64,000 nt of DNA from Achromobacter sp. RTa (GCF_000757485.1 NZ_JPYO01000036.1:266894-330893); one strand, 5' to 3'; shown: positions 1 through 9,509, counted from the stretch's first letter. Numbers and translations are program-made. Notes: generated by a model from the letters alone, not told the origin.

Positions 1-232
1 TGGCGTTCCGCGGGTCGCTTCCATCCGGCAATTCATAGGCTTCATGGGCTGGCAGCGCGTCGCTGGCGCTTATCAGGCGGGCCGCTTCGTAGCCAAAGGA
101 GTTTGCCGGCGTGGCGCGCAGCGTGCCCGCTCGGTTGTCGAGCAATTGGGCGGGAAAGTCCGGCCCGCAGGCCACGACGATGCCGGCGCCGGCCAGCAGC
201 GCGAACGCCGCAAGCGATTTACGGTTGTACAT
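1..232 (-). CDS. Partial lipoprotein, N-terminus only
   Basis: The first 77 codons of a minus-strand gene that runs off the left edge. It starts with ATG at 232-230, 14 bases inside the end of the upstream DUF3142 gene, so the two are probably translationally coupled. The N-terminus reads MYNRKSLAAFALLAGAGIVV followed by ACG, a lipoprotein signal peptide with the lipid-acceptor Cys near residue 22. The mature part shows no family I recognise. It is probably an envelope lipoprotein working with its neighbour; function unknown. Confidence 0.6.
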   Translation of the reverse strand, partial: MYNRKSLAAFALLAGAGIVVACGPDFPAQLLDNRAGTLRATPANSFGYEAARLISASDALPAHEAYELPDGSDPRNA

Positions 233-1499
233 GGAAGCTCGCAGGCCCGTTTTCACAGCGTATCCAGCCTATGTTGCGTTGACTGCCCGCGCGCAGCAGG
301 CCGTCCTGGGAGCGGCGCAGGAAAGCGCCGCCGGCGTCATGTTCGAGGGAGTAGCCATTGATGCCGTCCGCAGCGCGGCAGGCGCCATCCCACCGGATCG
401 CGAACGGCAGGGCGGCATCGGCGCTGCCGCTGTTGGCAAGGATCAGGTCTTGCGCGTTGTTGCCGCCCGCGGACCGCGCCGTCACGGACAGCGCCGGCAG
501 CAAGGGCTGGCGCGTCAGCACCGCGCGCCACGTGGCCAGGCTCCAGGCGCGCTCATCGCTCGCGGTGGGCAGCCGGAACCAGGCGATGCCTGCCAGCCCG
601 CGCGGCGGGGAACGCTGGATCTCGTCGACGAAGGCCGCCATGGCCGCGGGCGCGGCGACCAGTTCGCTCGAGCGGCCGCCAGGCAGCAGAGCGGGGCGTT
701 CGCTTTCGATTGCGGCAATGCTGCCGTCATCGCTCCAGACCACGCGGCTGCCGTAGGTCGGCAGGGCCACGCGCCAGGGCCGTTGCGTACGCTCCGCGAA
801 TGCGGCCAGCCAGGCCTGTGCGCGCCTGGCCTGGAACAGGCCCTGTTCAGGGCTGAGCACGGCATGGACCTGCAAGACGGCTTCGTCGGGAATCCTGAGC
901 AGCGCGTCCAGCGCCGGGCTATTCAACCATGTCGGCAGGGCGGTTATCGACAGGGGCAGGTCCGGGCCCGCTTCTTTCTTCAAGGCCGCGAGGAAAGCCG
1001 CGTAGAGAGGCAGTTTGGACGTGGGGCAGTCATAATCGATTTCGACGCCCGCCAAGGAGATGCCTGCGGAACTCCATGCGCTGCGCGCGGCAGAGATCCG
1101 CGCGAGCACGTCGACGGCCGGCAACGCGCCGGCTCGCCCATCCAGGCGCACGACCATGACGACGGGGCGTTTTGCCGCGGCGAGCGCGGCCAGGTCTGGC
1201 GAGGCCGTGAACCAGCGGCCGTCCGCATTCATCTCGGCCATCAGCACGCGCCATGCCCGCACCACATCGGCGTTGTCCGACATGGCCTGCGTCACCGGCG
1301 CGGTCCAGATGCGCTGCCAGACATACGCATCGCTCGGCAGATCGGCGTCAGGCTCGCCGCAAGCGCCCAGCGCCAGCAGCAGGGCGGCGCACAGCGCCGC
1401 GGAACAACGTTTGACGGTTGTCCGCGCCTGGTTCCTGAAGCTGCTGGCGGCAGGCCTCGAATGGGGCGGCATGTAGCGGAAAAGACCCGTGGATGGCAT
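219..1499 (-). CDS. DUF3142 family lipoprotein
   Basis: A 426-residue protein resembling the DUF3142 family, which is of unknown function and has a TIM-barrel-like, glycosidase-related look. Visible are a hydrophobic leader ending in LALGAC (lipobox Cys near residue 47) and a central segment GISLAGVEIDYDCP, the probable active-site strand with acidic residues. The leader is long from the first ATG; the ATG at 1472 would give a more usual signal peptide. It overlaps the next lipoprotein gene by 14 bases. Probably a periplasm-facing, membrane-anchored protein. The family assignment is from memory of the motif pattern. Confidence 0.6.
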   Translation of the reverse strand: MPSTGLFRYMPPHSRPAASSFRNQARTTVKRCSAALCAALLLALGACGEPDADLPSDAYVWQRIWTAPVTQAMSDNADVVRAWRVLMAEMNADGRWFTASPDLAALAAAKRPVVMVVRLDGRAGALPAVDVLARISAARSAWSSAGISLAGVEIDYDCPTSKLPLYAAFLAALKKEAGPDLPLSITALPTWLNSPALDALLRIPDEAVLQVHAVLSPEQGLFQARRAQAWLAAFAERTQRPWRVALPTYGSRVVWSDDGSIAAIESERPALLPGGRSSELVAAPAAMAAFVDEIQRSPPRGLAGIAWFRLPTASDERAWSLATWRAVLTRQPLLPALSVTARSAGGNNAQDLILANSGSADAALPFAIRWDGACRAADGINGYSLEHDAGGAFLRRSQDGLLRAGSQRNIGWIRCENGPASFHVQP

Positions 1500-2305
1500 G
1501 GGGAAAGAAAACCGCGAAGCGCGCGGGTGCGCTTCGGATGCGTGATTCTATCGTTGCGCCGCCAAGCGGGCCGGGCCGTCGGCCGCTGCCGCGGATTGAT
1601 ATCCGTGTCGCGCCGAGGGGTACTAGCACTCGGCGCTTGCGGCTGCCAATCGCATGCGCGGCCGCGATGCCATCAAGTTTGGGAATGTTTGCACGCGTAT
1701 CCGCAAGTGCGCGCGACGCGACTATTTTCGGCGATGCGCAAAATGAATTGCCACAAAACCGTCAATTGGCTATAGCATAGGCACATGACTTGGCGATACG
1801 CCCTGAAGGATTAACCCGCTCAGCGCCACGCGCCCTCGTCACCACGGATTCCCGTGCCGCGTCATCGGCGCTTTTTCACGACCGGACCGGCATGCTGCTG
1901 AACGAAGACGCAACGCGCCGTTCAGACCGTCCGCTGCCATCGCATAGCGGGCGCATCGGGTTTACACCCGCATCATAAGAATCCCCGGGATATCGCTCTT
2001 CCCTTCAAATCATTGCTGAGCATTTCATGTGCAGCCGGTTTATCCATGCGCGCATCCGGCGATATGCTGAAGTCGAACGAGCGAACTTATTCACGTAAGT
2101 TGCATTCCCTGACGGAACTTGTGTCCGAAGGGTGCAGCCTAAACGGAAAGGGCCCGATCGTGCTCTTGGTTGATGTGTGGCGAAAGCAACATACCACCCG
2201 GCCGACGATGCTTATCGCGAGATTGTCTAGTAATGCGTAGGCGCTGAGGCACAATGGGGACACGTAGGGACGTATTGGATTTTTCGCGTGTTGTAGGAGG
2301 TTTCC
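1500..2305. other. Long intergenic region before prkA
   Basis: About 800 bases without a convincing gene. Short reading frames here lack ribosome binding sites and family features. Composition is more AT-rich than the neighbours, especially 1680-1780 and 1980-2300. A sigma70-like promoter candidate on the plus strand is TTGCCA (1748-1753), a 17-base spacer, then TATAGC (1771-1776); no gene starts just after it, so it could drive a long leader or a small RNA. The prkA promoter must also lie in this region. Confidence 0.4.
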
Positions 2306-4231
2306 GTGCAAAACATCGTCGAAGGCTTCAAGTCGCAGTATGCAAGAGAGCAGGAATCAGAACTCTCCCTTGAGGAATATCTGAACCTCGCCAAAAGCGA
2401 TCCCATGGCCTACGCCAGCCCGGCTGAGCGCATGCTGGCCGCGATAGGCGAACCTGAGATCGTGGATACGCGTAACGACCCACGTCTTTCCCGTTTGTTT
2501 TCCAACCGGACCATCCGGCGCTATCCGGCGTTTCAGGAGTTCTACGGCATGGAGGACGTGATCGGGCAGATCGTCGCGTTCTTCAAGCATGCCGCGCAAG
2601 GGCTGGAAGAGCGCAAGCAAATCCTCTATCTGCTGGGCCCCGTGGGCGGCGGCAAGTCGTCCATCGCGGAACGGCTCAAGGCCCTGATGGAGACCTATCC
2701 CATCTATGCCCTGAAGGGTTCGCCGGTCAATGAAACGCCCCTGGGACTGTTCCATCCGGAACGGTTCGGCGACACGCTCGAGAAGGAATACGGCATCCCG
2801 CGGCGCTACCTGACCGGCATCATGTCGCCGTGGGCGGTGAAGCGCCTGAAGGAATTCGACGGCGATATCTCGAAGTTCCGCGTGGTGCGCCTGAATCCCT
2901 CGGTGCTGCGCCAGACCGCCATCGCCAAGACCGAGCCGGGCGACGAAAACAACCAGGACATTTCCTCGCTGGTCGGCAAGGTGGACATCCGCAAGCTCGA
3001 CCGCCATTCGCAGGACGATCCGGACGCCTACAGCTATTCCGGCGGGCTGTGCCTGGCGAACCAGGGCCTGCTCGAGTTCGTGGAAATGTTCAAGGCCCCG
3101 ATCAAGATGCTGCACCCTTTGCTGACGGCTACCCAGGAAGGCAACTTCAAGGGCACCGAGGGATTTTCCGCGATCCCGTTCAACGGCATGATCCTTGCCC
3201 ACTCGAACGAGTCGGAATGGCAGACCTTCCGCAACAACAAGCACAACGAGGCGTTCCTCGACCGTATCTATATCGTCAAGGTGCCTTACTGCCTGCAGGT
3301 GTCGGAAGAGGTCCGCATCTATGAGAAGCTGCTGCACCACAGTTCGCTGTCCGCGGCGCCCTGCGCGCCGGGAACGCTGGACATGATGGCGCAATTCTCG
3401 GTGCTGACGCGCCTGAAGGAACCCGAGAACTCCAGCATCTACTCGAAGCTGCGCGTCTACGACGGCGAAACGTTGAAGGACGTGGACCCGAAGGCCAAGG
3501 CCCTGCAGGAGTACAAGGACTACGCTGGCACGGACGAGGGCATGACGGGCGTCTCCACGCGTTTCGCGTACAAGATCCTGTCCAGCGTCTTCAACTACGA
3601 CCAGACGGAAGTGGCGGCCAATCCGGTGCACCTGATGTATGTGCTCGAGCAGCGTATCGGCCGCGAGGACTACCCCGAGGAAATCCGCCGGCGCTATCTT
3701 GAATTCATCAAGGGCTATCTGGCGCCCCGCTATGCGGAGTTCATCGGCAAGGAGATCCAGACCGCTTACCTGGAGTCCTATTCCGAATACGGCCAGAATA
3801 TTTTCGACCGCTACGTGACGTTTGCCGACTGCTGGATCCAGGACGAGGAATTCCGCGATCCGGAAACCGGCGAAAGCTTCGACCGCAGCGCGCTCAACGA
3901 TGAACTGGAAAAGATCGAAAAGCCCGCGGGCATCGCGAACCCGAAGGACTTCCGCAACGAGATCGTGAACTTCGTGCTGCGGGCGCGCGCCAACAACAAT
4001 GGCCGCAACCCCACCTGGACCAGCTATGAAAAGCTGCGCGAAGTGATCGAGAAGAAGATGTTCTCGAACACGGAAGACCTGCTCCCCGTGATTTCGTTCA
4101 ACGCCAAGGCCTCGGCCGAGGACAAGTCGAAACACCAGAGCTTCGTGGATCGCATGGTCGAAAAGGGCTACACCGAAAAGCAGGTCAGGCTGCTTTGCGA
4201 GTGGTACCTCCGTGTGAGGAAGTCTTCCTGA
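2306..4231 (+). CDS. prkA: PrkA-family serine protein kinase
   Basis: A 641-residue protein of the PrkA/YeaG family, an AAA-like ATPase domain joined to a kinase-like C-terminal domain. The P-loop GPVGGGKSS lies at residues 111-119. Length matches the family (about 640). It starts with GTG, preceded by a strong ribosome binding site (taggagg at 2294-2300). It is the first gene of a tight operon with a DUF444 protein and a SpoVR protein, the same triad found in many proteobacteria, where it is linked to starvation and stationary-phase survival. The kinase substrate here is unknown. Confidence 0.93.
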   Translation: MQNIVEGFKSQYAREQESELSLEEYLNLAKSDPMAYASPAERMLAAIGEPEIVDTRNDPRLSRLFSNRTIRRYPAFQEFYGMEDVIGQIVAFFKHAAQGLEERKQILYLLGPVGGGKSSIAERLKALMETYPIYALKGSPVNETPLGLFHPERFGDTLEKEYGIPRRYLTGIMSPWAVKRLKEFDGDISKFRVVRLNPSVLRQTAIAKTEPGDENNQDISSLVGKVDIRKLDRHSQDDPDAYSYSGGLCLANQGLLEFVEMFKAPIKMLHPLLTATQEGNFKGTEGFSAIPFNGMILAHSNESEWQTFRNNKHNEAFLDRIYIVKVPYCLQVSEEVRIYEKLLHHSSLSAAPCAPGTLDMMAQFSVLTRLKEPENSSIYSKLRVYDGETLKDVDPKAKALQEYKDYAGTDEGMTGVSTRFAYKILSSVFNYDQTEVAANPVHLMYVLEQRIGREDYPEEIRRRYLEFIKGYLAPRYAEFIGKEIQTAYLESYSEYGQNIFDRYVTFADCWIQDEEFRDPETGESFDRSALNDELEKIEKPAGIANPKDFRNEIVNFVLRARANNNGRNPTWTSYEKLREVIEKKMFSNTEDLLPVISFNAKASAEDKSKHQSFVDRMVEKGYTEKQVRLLCEWYLRVRKSS

Positions 4232-4243
4232 GCGAGGTGAATC

Positions 4244-5503
4244 ATGAATTCACTGATCGATCGCCGTCTCAACGGGCGCAATAAAAGCGCCGTCAACCGG
4301 GAGCGTTTTCTCCGGCGCTACAAGGACCAGATCCGCAAGGCGGTCCACGGGATGATCCGTGACCGCTCGATACAGGACATGGACCAGGGCGGCGAAATCA
4401 ACCTGCCCGCCCGCGATATTTCCGAGCCGACCTTCCGGCACGGCACGGGCGGCGACCGCGAGATGGTGCACCCCGGCAACCGCGAGTTTGCCAAGGGCGA
4501 CACCTTCGACCGGCCGCAGGGCGGGCAGGGCGAAGGCGGATCCGAGCCGGGCGAAGGCGAATCGGTGGACCAGTTCACCTTCAGCCTGTCCCGCGCCGAA
4601 TTCCTCAATCTGTTCTTCGAGGACCTGGAGCTGCCGCACATGGCGCGCACCCAGCTGGGCGAGGTCAGCCAGAAGAAGTGGCAACGCGCGGGCTACACGA
4701 CTTCGGGCTCGCCCAGCATGCTGAGCATCAGCCGCACGCTCAAGTCGTCGCTGGCGCGCCGCGTGGCGCTCAGCGTGAAGGCGCGCGCCGACCTCGAGGA
4801 CGCCGAAGAACGCCTGGCGAAGGCGCGGGAGGCGGGCGCGCCCGCCGACGAGATCCAGGCGCTGGAGCAGGAAGTCGAGGACTGCCGCGAGCGCCTGGCC
4901 CGCGTGCCGTTCCTGGACGACCTGGACCTGCGCTACCGCAACCGCGTATCGGTTTCCATCCCTATGGCGCGCGCCGTCATGTTCTGCCTGATGGACGTTT
5001 CGGGCTCCATGGACGAAGGCAAGAAAGATCTGGCCAAGCGCTTCTTCTCGCTGCTCTACCTATTCCTGTCGCGCAAGTACGAGCACGTGGACCTGGTTTT
5101 CATCCGCCACACGGACAACGCCGAGGAAGTGGACGAGCAGACCTTCTTCTACGATCCCAAGAGCGGCGGCACCATCGTGCTGTCGGCGCTGGAGTTGATG
5201 CGCGACATCCTCGAAAAGCGCTACCCGCCGGGATCCTGGAACGTCTATGCGGCGCAGGCCAGCGACGGCGACTCTTTCGGCGCCGACGCGGGCAAGAGCG
5301 CGCGCTTCCTGGCGGAGCACCTGCTGCCCGCCACCCGCTACTTTGCCTATATCGAGGTGCCGGACTCACAGGAGGCGCGCAAGAGCAGCCTGTGGGCGGA
5401 ATACGAACAGAAGCTGGAGCCGCATTTCGTCATGCGGCGCATCTGCGACAGCAGCGAGATCTTCCCTGTGTTCCATGATCTGTTCAAGAAGGAGACCGCA
5501 TGA
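4244..5503 (+). CDS. yeaH: YeaH/DUF444 family protein
   Basis: A 419-residue DUF444 protein with a von Willebrand factor A-like fold: the metal-binding motif DVSGSMD is near residue 250. A charged, Gly-rich segment (about residues 80-105) and a predicted coiled coil (about 180-225) precede it. It begins 12 bases after prkA and overlaps the SpoVR gene by 4 bases, so all three are one transcript. The family works with PrkA in stress responses; the molecular role is not established. Its metal-binding domain suggests a scaffold or partner for the kinase. Confidence 0.9.
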   Translation: MNSLIDRRLNGRNKSAVNRERFLRRYKDQIRKAVHGMIRDRSIQDMDQGGEINLPARDISEPTFRHGTGGDREMVHPGNREFAKGDTFDRPQGGQGEGGSEPGEGESVDQFTFSLSRAEFLNLFFEDLELPHMARTQLGEVSQKKWQRAGYTTSGSPSMLSISRTLKSSLARRVALSVKARADLEDAEERLAKAREAGAPADEIQALEQEVEDCRERLARVPFLDDLDLRYRNRVSVSIPMARAVMFCLMDVSGSMDEGKKDLAKRFFSLLYLFLSRKYEHVDLVFIRHTDNAEEVDEQTFFYDPKSGGTIVLSALELMRDILEKRYPPGSWNVYAAQASDGDSFGADAGKSARFLAEHLLPATRYFAYIEVPDSQEARKSSLWAEYEQKLEPHFVMRRICDSSEIFPVFHDLFKKETA

Positions 5504-7056
5504 ATACCATCGTCGGAGCTCTCGTGGAGCCGGAGACCGCCGGTCGCGCCCGGCCGATCTCCCAAGGTTCCGAATGGACGTTCGAATTGATCCAGTCCTA
5601 TGACGAGGCGATCTCGAAGGTTGCCGCGGAGTACGGCCTGGACACCTACCCGAACCAGATCGAGGTGATCACCTCGGAACAGATGCTGGACGCCTATGCC
5701 TCGGCAGGGTTGCCCATCGGGTATCCCCACTGGTCGTACGGCAAGGAATTCATCCGCAACGAGCAGTTCTACCGCCGCGGCATGCAAGGCCTGGCGTACG
5801 AGATCGTGATCAACTCCAACCCCTGCATCTCGTATCTCATGGAAGAGAATTCCATGACGATGCAGGCGCTGGTGATCGCGCATGCCTGCTACGGGCATAA
5901 CTCCTTCTTCAAGGGCAACTACCTGTTCCGCCAATGGACGGACGCGGATGGCGTGCTCGATTATCTGGTCTTCGCGCGCAAGTACGTCATGGCCTGCGAA
6001 GACCGCTATGGCATCGATGCCGTCGAGGCGGTGCTCGACTCCTGCCACGCGCTGTCGCATCACGGGGTCGACCGCTACAAGCGCCCGGCGCCGATTTCCT
6101 ACAAGGAAGAGGCCGCGCGCCAGGCCGAGCGCGAGGAGCACGCCCGGCTGCAGTACAACGACCTGTGGCGGACCCTGCCGCGCCTCGACGACGAGAAGGA
6201 CACGCGCGTCGAGGCTTCGGTGTTCCCGCCCGAGCCCGAGGAGAACCTGCTGTACTTCATCGAGAAGTACTCGCCCAAGCTTGCGCCGTGGCAGAAGGAA
6301 CTGGTGCGTATCGTCCGCAAGATTGCGCAGTACTTCTATCCGCAGACGCAGACCAAGGTAATGAACGAGGGCTGGGCCACGTTCTGGCACTACACCATCC
6401 TCAACCGGCTGCACGAAAAAGGGCTGGTGAACGACGGTTTCATGATGGAATTCCTGCAGAGCCATACCAACGTGGTCAGCCAGCGGGGCTTCGATGAACG
6501 CGGCTATGGCGGCATCAACCCCTACGCGCTGGGCTTTGCCATGATGTCGGACATCCGCCGCATCTGCGAGGCGCCCACGCCCGAGGACCGCCGCTGGTTC
6601 CCGGACATCGCGGGCGGCGACTGGCTGAAGACGCTGGACTTCGCGATGCGCAACTTCAAGGACGAGTCCTTCATCTCGCAATACCTGTCGCCGCGCCTGA
6701 TCCGGGAATTCCGCTTTTTCGCCATCTCGGACCACCAGGCCAACCCCAAGCTCGAGGTGGTCGCCATCCACGACGACGAGGGCTACCGCGACATCCGCCG
6801 CCTGTTGGCCGCGCAGCACAACCGCGACAACCAGGTGCCGGACATCCAGGTGGTCCGCTTCAACCGCGACTCGGACCGTTCGCTGGTGCTGCGCCACCTG
6901 AAGACCCGCGGCCGGCCGCTGGCCGGGGAAGATGCCGAGCAGGTGATGAAGCACCTGGCGCGGCTCTGGGGCTTCAGAGTGCGCCTGGAAGAGACCGAGC
7001 CGGACGGCACGGTCAGCTCCTACCGCGAACAGGACCCGCCCGCCGTCTCGGCCTGA
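5500..7056 (+). CDS. SpoVR family protein (YcgB-like)
   Basis: A 518-residue SpoVR family protein. It has the His-rich, conserved central part typical of the family, including HACYGHNSFFKGNYLFRQW (residues about 127-145) and NEGWATFWHYTILNRL (about 289-304). The start codon overlaps the stop codon of the DUF444 gene (ATGA). In Bacillus the name comes from spore cortex formation; in non-sporulating proteobacteria the family (YcgB) is linked with PrkA and stationary-phase stress. Biochemical activity is unknown. A hairpin that could end the operon follows at 7074. Confidence 0.9.
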   Translation: MNTIVGALVEPETAGRARPISQGSEWTFELIQSYDEAISKVAAEYGLDTYPNQIEVITSEQMLDAYASAGLPIGYPHWSYGKEFIRNEQFYRRGMQGLAYEIVINSNPCISYLMEENSMTMQALVIAHACYGHNSFFKGNYLFRQWTDADGVLDYLVFARKYVMACEDRYGIDAVEAVLDSCHALSHHGVDRYKRPAPISYKEEAARQAEREEHARLQYNDLWRTLPRLDDEKDTRVEASVFPPEPEENLLYFIEKYSPKLAPWQKELVRIVRKIAQYFYPQTQTKVMNEGWATFWHYTILNRLHEKGLVNDGFMMEFLQSHTNVVSQRGFDERGYGGINPYALGFAMMSDIRRICEAPTPEDRRWFPDIAGGDWLKTLDFAMRNFKDESFISQYLSPRLIREFRFFAISDHQANPKLEVVAIHDDEGYRDIRRLLAAQHNRDNQVPDIQVVRFNRDSDRSLVLRHLKTRGRPLAGEDAEQVMKHLARLWGFRVRLEETEPDGTVSSYREQDPPAVSA

Positions 7057-7073
7057 CCGGCGGGCAGGGCCGA

Positions 7074-7101
7074 CGGGGGGCGCCAAGGCGTCCCCCATTT
7101 T
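7074..7101 (+). terminator. Probable terminator of the prkA operon
   Basis: A GC-rich hairpin: a six-G run plus CGCC (7075-7084), a two-base loop, then GGCG plus TCCCCC (7087-7096), followed by ATTTTC. It lies just after the SpoVR stop codon. The T-run is short, so strength is uncertain. Confidence 0.5.
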
Positions 7102-7110
7102 CATGGGGCC

Positions 7111-7140
7111 TTGCTGCTGGCGCGCACAATCTGCTAGAAT
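7111..7140 (+). promoter_or_regulatory. Promoter of tRNA-Ser
   Basis: TTGCTG at 7111-7116 and TAGAAT at 7135-7140 with an 18-base spacer, about 50 bases before the mature tRNA. It fits a sigma70 promoter. Confidence 0.5.
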
Positions 7141-7192
7141 CGCGGATTCGCATTTTTCGCAGCGGTGAAATCCGCAGCAAAAATCGCAGATA

Positions 7193-7283
7193 GGACAGGT
7201 GGCCGAGTGGTTGAAGGCGCACGCCTGGAAAGCGTGTATACGTCAAAAGCGTATCGGGGGTTCGAATCCCCCTCTGTCCGCCA
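7193..7283 (+). tRNA. tRNA-Ser (anticodon GGA)
   Basis: A class II tRNA of 91 bases including an encoded CCA (7281-7283). The acceptor stem GGACAGG pairs with TCTGTCC. The anticodon stem is CACGC/GCGTG with loop CTGGAAA, giving anticodon GGA at 7227-7229. A long variable arm (about 7238-7258) and the T-loop TTCGAAT are present, as expected for serine tRNA. Confidence 0.95.
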
Positions 7284-7290
7284 GGATTTC

Positions 7291-7330
7291 AAAAGCCCCT
7301 GATTTCGTTGAGAAATCAGGGGCTTTTTGT
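7291..7330 (+). terminator. Rho-independent terminator after tRNA-Ser
   Basis: A strong hairpin, AAAAGCCCCTGATTT paired with AAATCAGGGGCTTTTT, around a short loop (CGTTGAG), ending in a T-run. It lies 8 bases after the tRNA. Confidence 0.9.
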
Positions 7331-7356
7331 TTGCGCGTCGGGGGGATAGTGGGCCT

Positions 7357-7498
7357 GTGTCTGACACCCTGGGGAGACGGCGGTCGCGGTACGACGACGC
7401 TACAGAGGGTGTCTGACACCCGGGGAGGTCGGCTTTACCTCCCCGGGCATCTCGTACGGGTGTCAGACACCTGATGGGGAGACCCAAGTGTCAGACAC
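7357..7498. repeat. Four palindromic GTGTC(T/A)GACAC repeats
   Basis: Four 11-base perfect odd palindromes at 7357-7367, 7409-7419, 7460-7470 and 7488-7498; the first two have T and the last two have A at the centre, so the pairs are in opposite orientation. A separate hairpin (GGGGAGGT, 7-base loop, ACCTCCCC, about 7422-7444) sits between copies two and three. The block lies between the tRNA-Ser terminator and the 3' end of the phosphatase gene. It could be a repeated intergenic element or a cluster of protein-binding sites. Confidence 0.75.
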
Positions 7499-7528
7499 TA
7501 GGCAAGGATCAGCACACCCTTCCCACGC

Positions 7529-9436
7529 TTACGCGCCTACGGGCTTTCCATCCGTGCGGCGCACGACCACCGTGGCGGAGCGGGCGTCGCCGCCGCCTGC
7601 GCGCAGCGTGTTCCAGGTCTGGTTGGGATGCTGGATGTTGATGAAGAACGTGGTCAGGTCGGGCGTGTAGGCGATGCCGGTGATTTCGCAGCCCAGGGGG
7701 CCCACCAGGAAGCGCTTGGATTCGCCGGTCTTCTGGTCGATGTAGTACATCGAGTTGTTGCCGAAGAAGTCCGTGGTGGACGTGCCGGTGCCGGCGTCGG
7801 TCTGCACCCACAGGCGGCCCTTGGGATCGACGCGGATGCCGTCGGGGCTGGAGAAGGTGTCGCCATTGACGTTGCCCGTCAGGTTGGGCGCCACGCCGTC
7901 GGCGGCGTCGCGGCCCGCCAGCAGCAGCAGGTCCCATTCGAAGGTCGTCGCGAGCGGCGAGTCGCCGCGCTCGTGCCAGCGGATGATGTGGCCGTGCGAG
8001 TTGTTCGGGCGCGGGTTGGCGGCGCTGGTGCGCTTGCGGCTGCCGTTGTTGGTCAGCGTGCAGTACACGGTCTTGTCCACGCCGACGGTGATCCACTCGG
8101 GGCGGTCCATCAGGGTGGCGCCCGCGACGCGTGCGGCGGCCTGGGTGTTCACCAGCACGTCGGCCTGCGTGTTGAAGTCGACGATGGTGCCGGTGATGAC
8201 GGTGCCGGTGGCCACTTGCGTGAAGTTGCCCGGATCGGTGGCGCCGGTGGTGAGGTTGTTCTTGCCCACCGTCAGTTCGATCCAGTTGCCGCTGCCGTCG
8301 TCGTTGAAGCGGGCGGCATACAGCGTGCCTTCGTCCAGCAGGCCCATGTTGTTGGCGCGGTTGGCCGGATCGTAGGGCTTGGTCGGCACGAACTTGTAGA
8401 TGCAGCCGGGCGTGGTGTCGTCGCCCATGTAGAACGCGACGCGATTGTTCTCGTCCAGCATGTAGGCCGTGTTTTCGTGGCTGAAGCGGCCCATCGCGGT
8501 GCGCTTGACGGCGGTCGAGTCCGGGGTCTGGGGATCGATTTCCACCACCCAGCCGTAGCCTTCGTCGGCGGGCTGGCCGGTATCGCCGGCCTGGTAGTGG
8601 TAGTTGTTCAGCGTCTCTTCGCAGGTCAGGTACGTGCCCCACGGCGTATTGCCGCTGGAGCAGTTGTTCAGGGTGCCTACGACGGTTGCGCCGACGACCG
8701 ACTTGGCCGGGCCGCTGACGTTGTAGACGGTGTTGCCCGTGTAGCGCTTGTTGTAGCGCGAGTCGGTCTTGACCGCCCAGGCGCCGTCGCTGCCGCGCGC
8801 GATCTCGATGACCGAGACGCCGACGTTCGACAGGCGGGTCTTCAGGCCTTCGACGCTCTGGTCCAACGTGGCGTTGTCCAGCGCTTCGTGGTTCAGCACC
8901 AGCAGGCCGCCCTGGTTCGGGTCCACGCCCTCCAGCGCATAGAAGTGCATGCCGTCGTGCTGGCCGCCGGATTGGGTTTCCGTGGCGGGGTAGGATTGCG
9001 GAATGCCCGCATAGCCGGCCGAGCCGATCATGCATTTGTCGCCGGCCGAGTACAGCACTTCGGCCACGTAGCCTTCGGGGACCGTGACGGTGTCCGCGAC
9101 GATCTTGTCGTCCAGCGGCTTGAACGTGACGGAGTAGTCCGGGCCCGGCGGCGGGGTGGTGGTGCCGCCGTCGCCCGGTTGGCCGCCGGGCGTGCCGTCG
9201 CCGTCGCCGTCGCCGCCGTTGGCGGGCGTATCGTCGTCATCGTCGTCGCCGCCACAGGCCGTCAGCAGCGTGGACGCGCCGAACACCGACAGCATCGACA
9301 GACCGAAGCTGTTCTTCAGCAAGGTGCGGCGTTCCGGGTTCGCCGCGACGATGTCATCCAGCATCTGGCCCGGAACCGTCACTTCTCCCTGGGCTTCGCG
9401 ATAGGGGGCACGCAATTTGTCGGTCAAGTAGGACAT
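7529..9436 (-). CDS. PhoX-family phosphatase (DUF839)
   Basis: A 635-residue secreted protein of the PhoX/DUF839 family, calcium- and iron-dependent alkaline phosphatases that release phosphate from organic phosphoesters outside the cytoplasm. The N-terminus has RRTLLKNSFGLSML (about residues 36-49), a Tat-like leader, then LLTACGGDDDDDD, a possible lipobox followed by an acidic, Gly/Pro-rich linker (to about residue 95). The catalytic region includes HDGMHFYAL, LVLNHE, GTYLTCEE and FSHENTAYM, typical for the family. It is transcribed alone. A Pho-box-like site lies 74 bases upstream, consistent with phosphate control. Family confident; substrate unknown. Confidence 0.88.
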   Translation of the reverse strand: MSYLTDKLRAPYREAQGEVTVPGQMLDDIVAANPERRTLLKNSFGLSMLSVFGASTLLTACGGDDDDDDTPANGGDGDGDGTPGGQPGDGGTTTPPPGPDYSVTFKPLDDKIVADTVTVPEGYVAEVLYSAGDKCMIGSAGYAGIPQSYPATETQSGGQHDGMHFYALEGVDPNQGGLLVLNHEALDNATLDQSVEGLKTRLSNVGVSVIEIARGSDGAWAVKTDSRYNKRYTGNTVYNVSGPAKSVVGATVVGTLNNCSSGNTPWGTYLTCEETLNNYHYQAGDTGQPADEGYGWVVEIDPQTPDSTAVKRTAMGRFSHENTAYMLDENNRVAFYMGDDTTPGCIYKFVPTKPYDPANRANNMGLLDEGTLYAARFNDDGSGNWIELTVGKNNLTTGATDPGNFTQVATGTVITGTIVDFNTQADVLVNTQAAARVAGATLMDRPEWITVGVDKTVYCTLTNNGSRKRTSAANPRPNNSHGHIIRWHERGDSPLATTFEWDLLLLAGRDAADGVAPNLTGNVNGDTFSSPDGIRVDPKGRLWVQTDAGTGTSTTDFFGNNSMYYIDQKTGESKRFLVGPLGCEITGIAYTPDLTTFFINIQHPNQTWNTLRAGGGDARSATVVVRRTDGKPVGA

Positions 9437-9509
9437 TCCAACCTCATAGAAGGGCGAGCGAGTCGCTAAGTTTTTTGTAAGGAAGCGGCAGCGAGGTTAG
9501 AAGCTGCGC

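Noticed and set aside
111..1775. Plus-strand open frame of 554 codons
   Set aside because: It is antisense to the DUF3142 gene, which has a lipobox and conserved motifs; the plus frame has none.
1790..2311. Short open frames in the prkA leader region
   Set aside because: There are no ribosome binding sites, no hydrophobic or domain pattern, and they use atypical starts.
7357..7498. CRISPR array
   Set aside because: The repeats are only 11 bases, unevenly spaced and in mixed orientation, and no cas gene is near.
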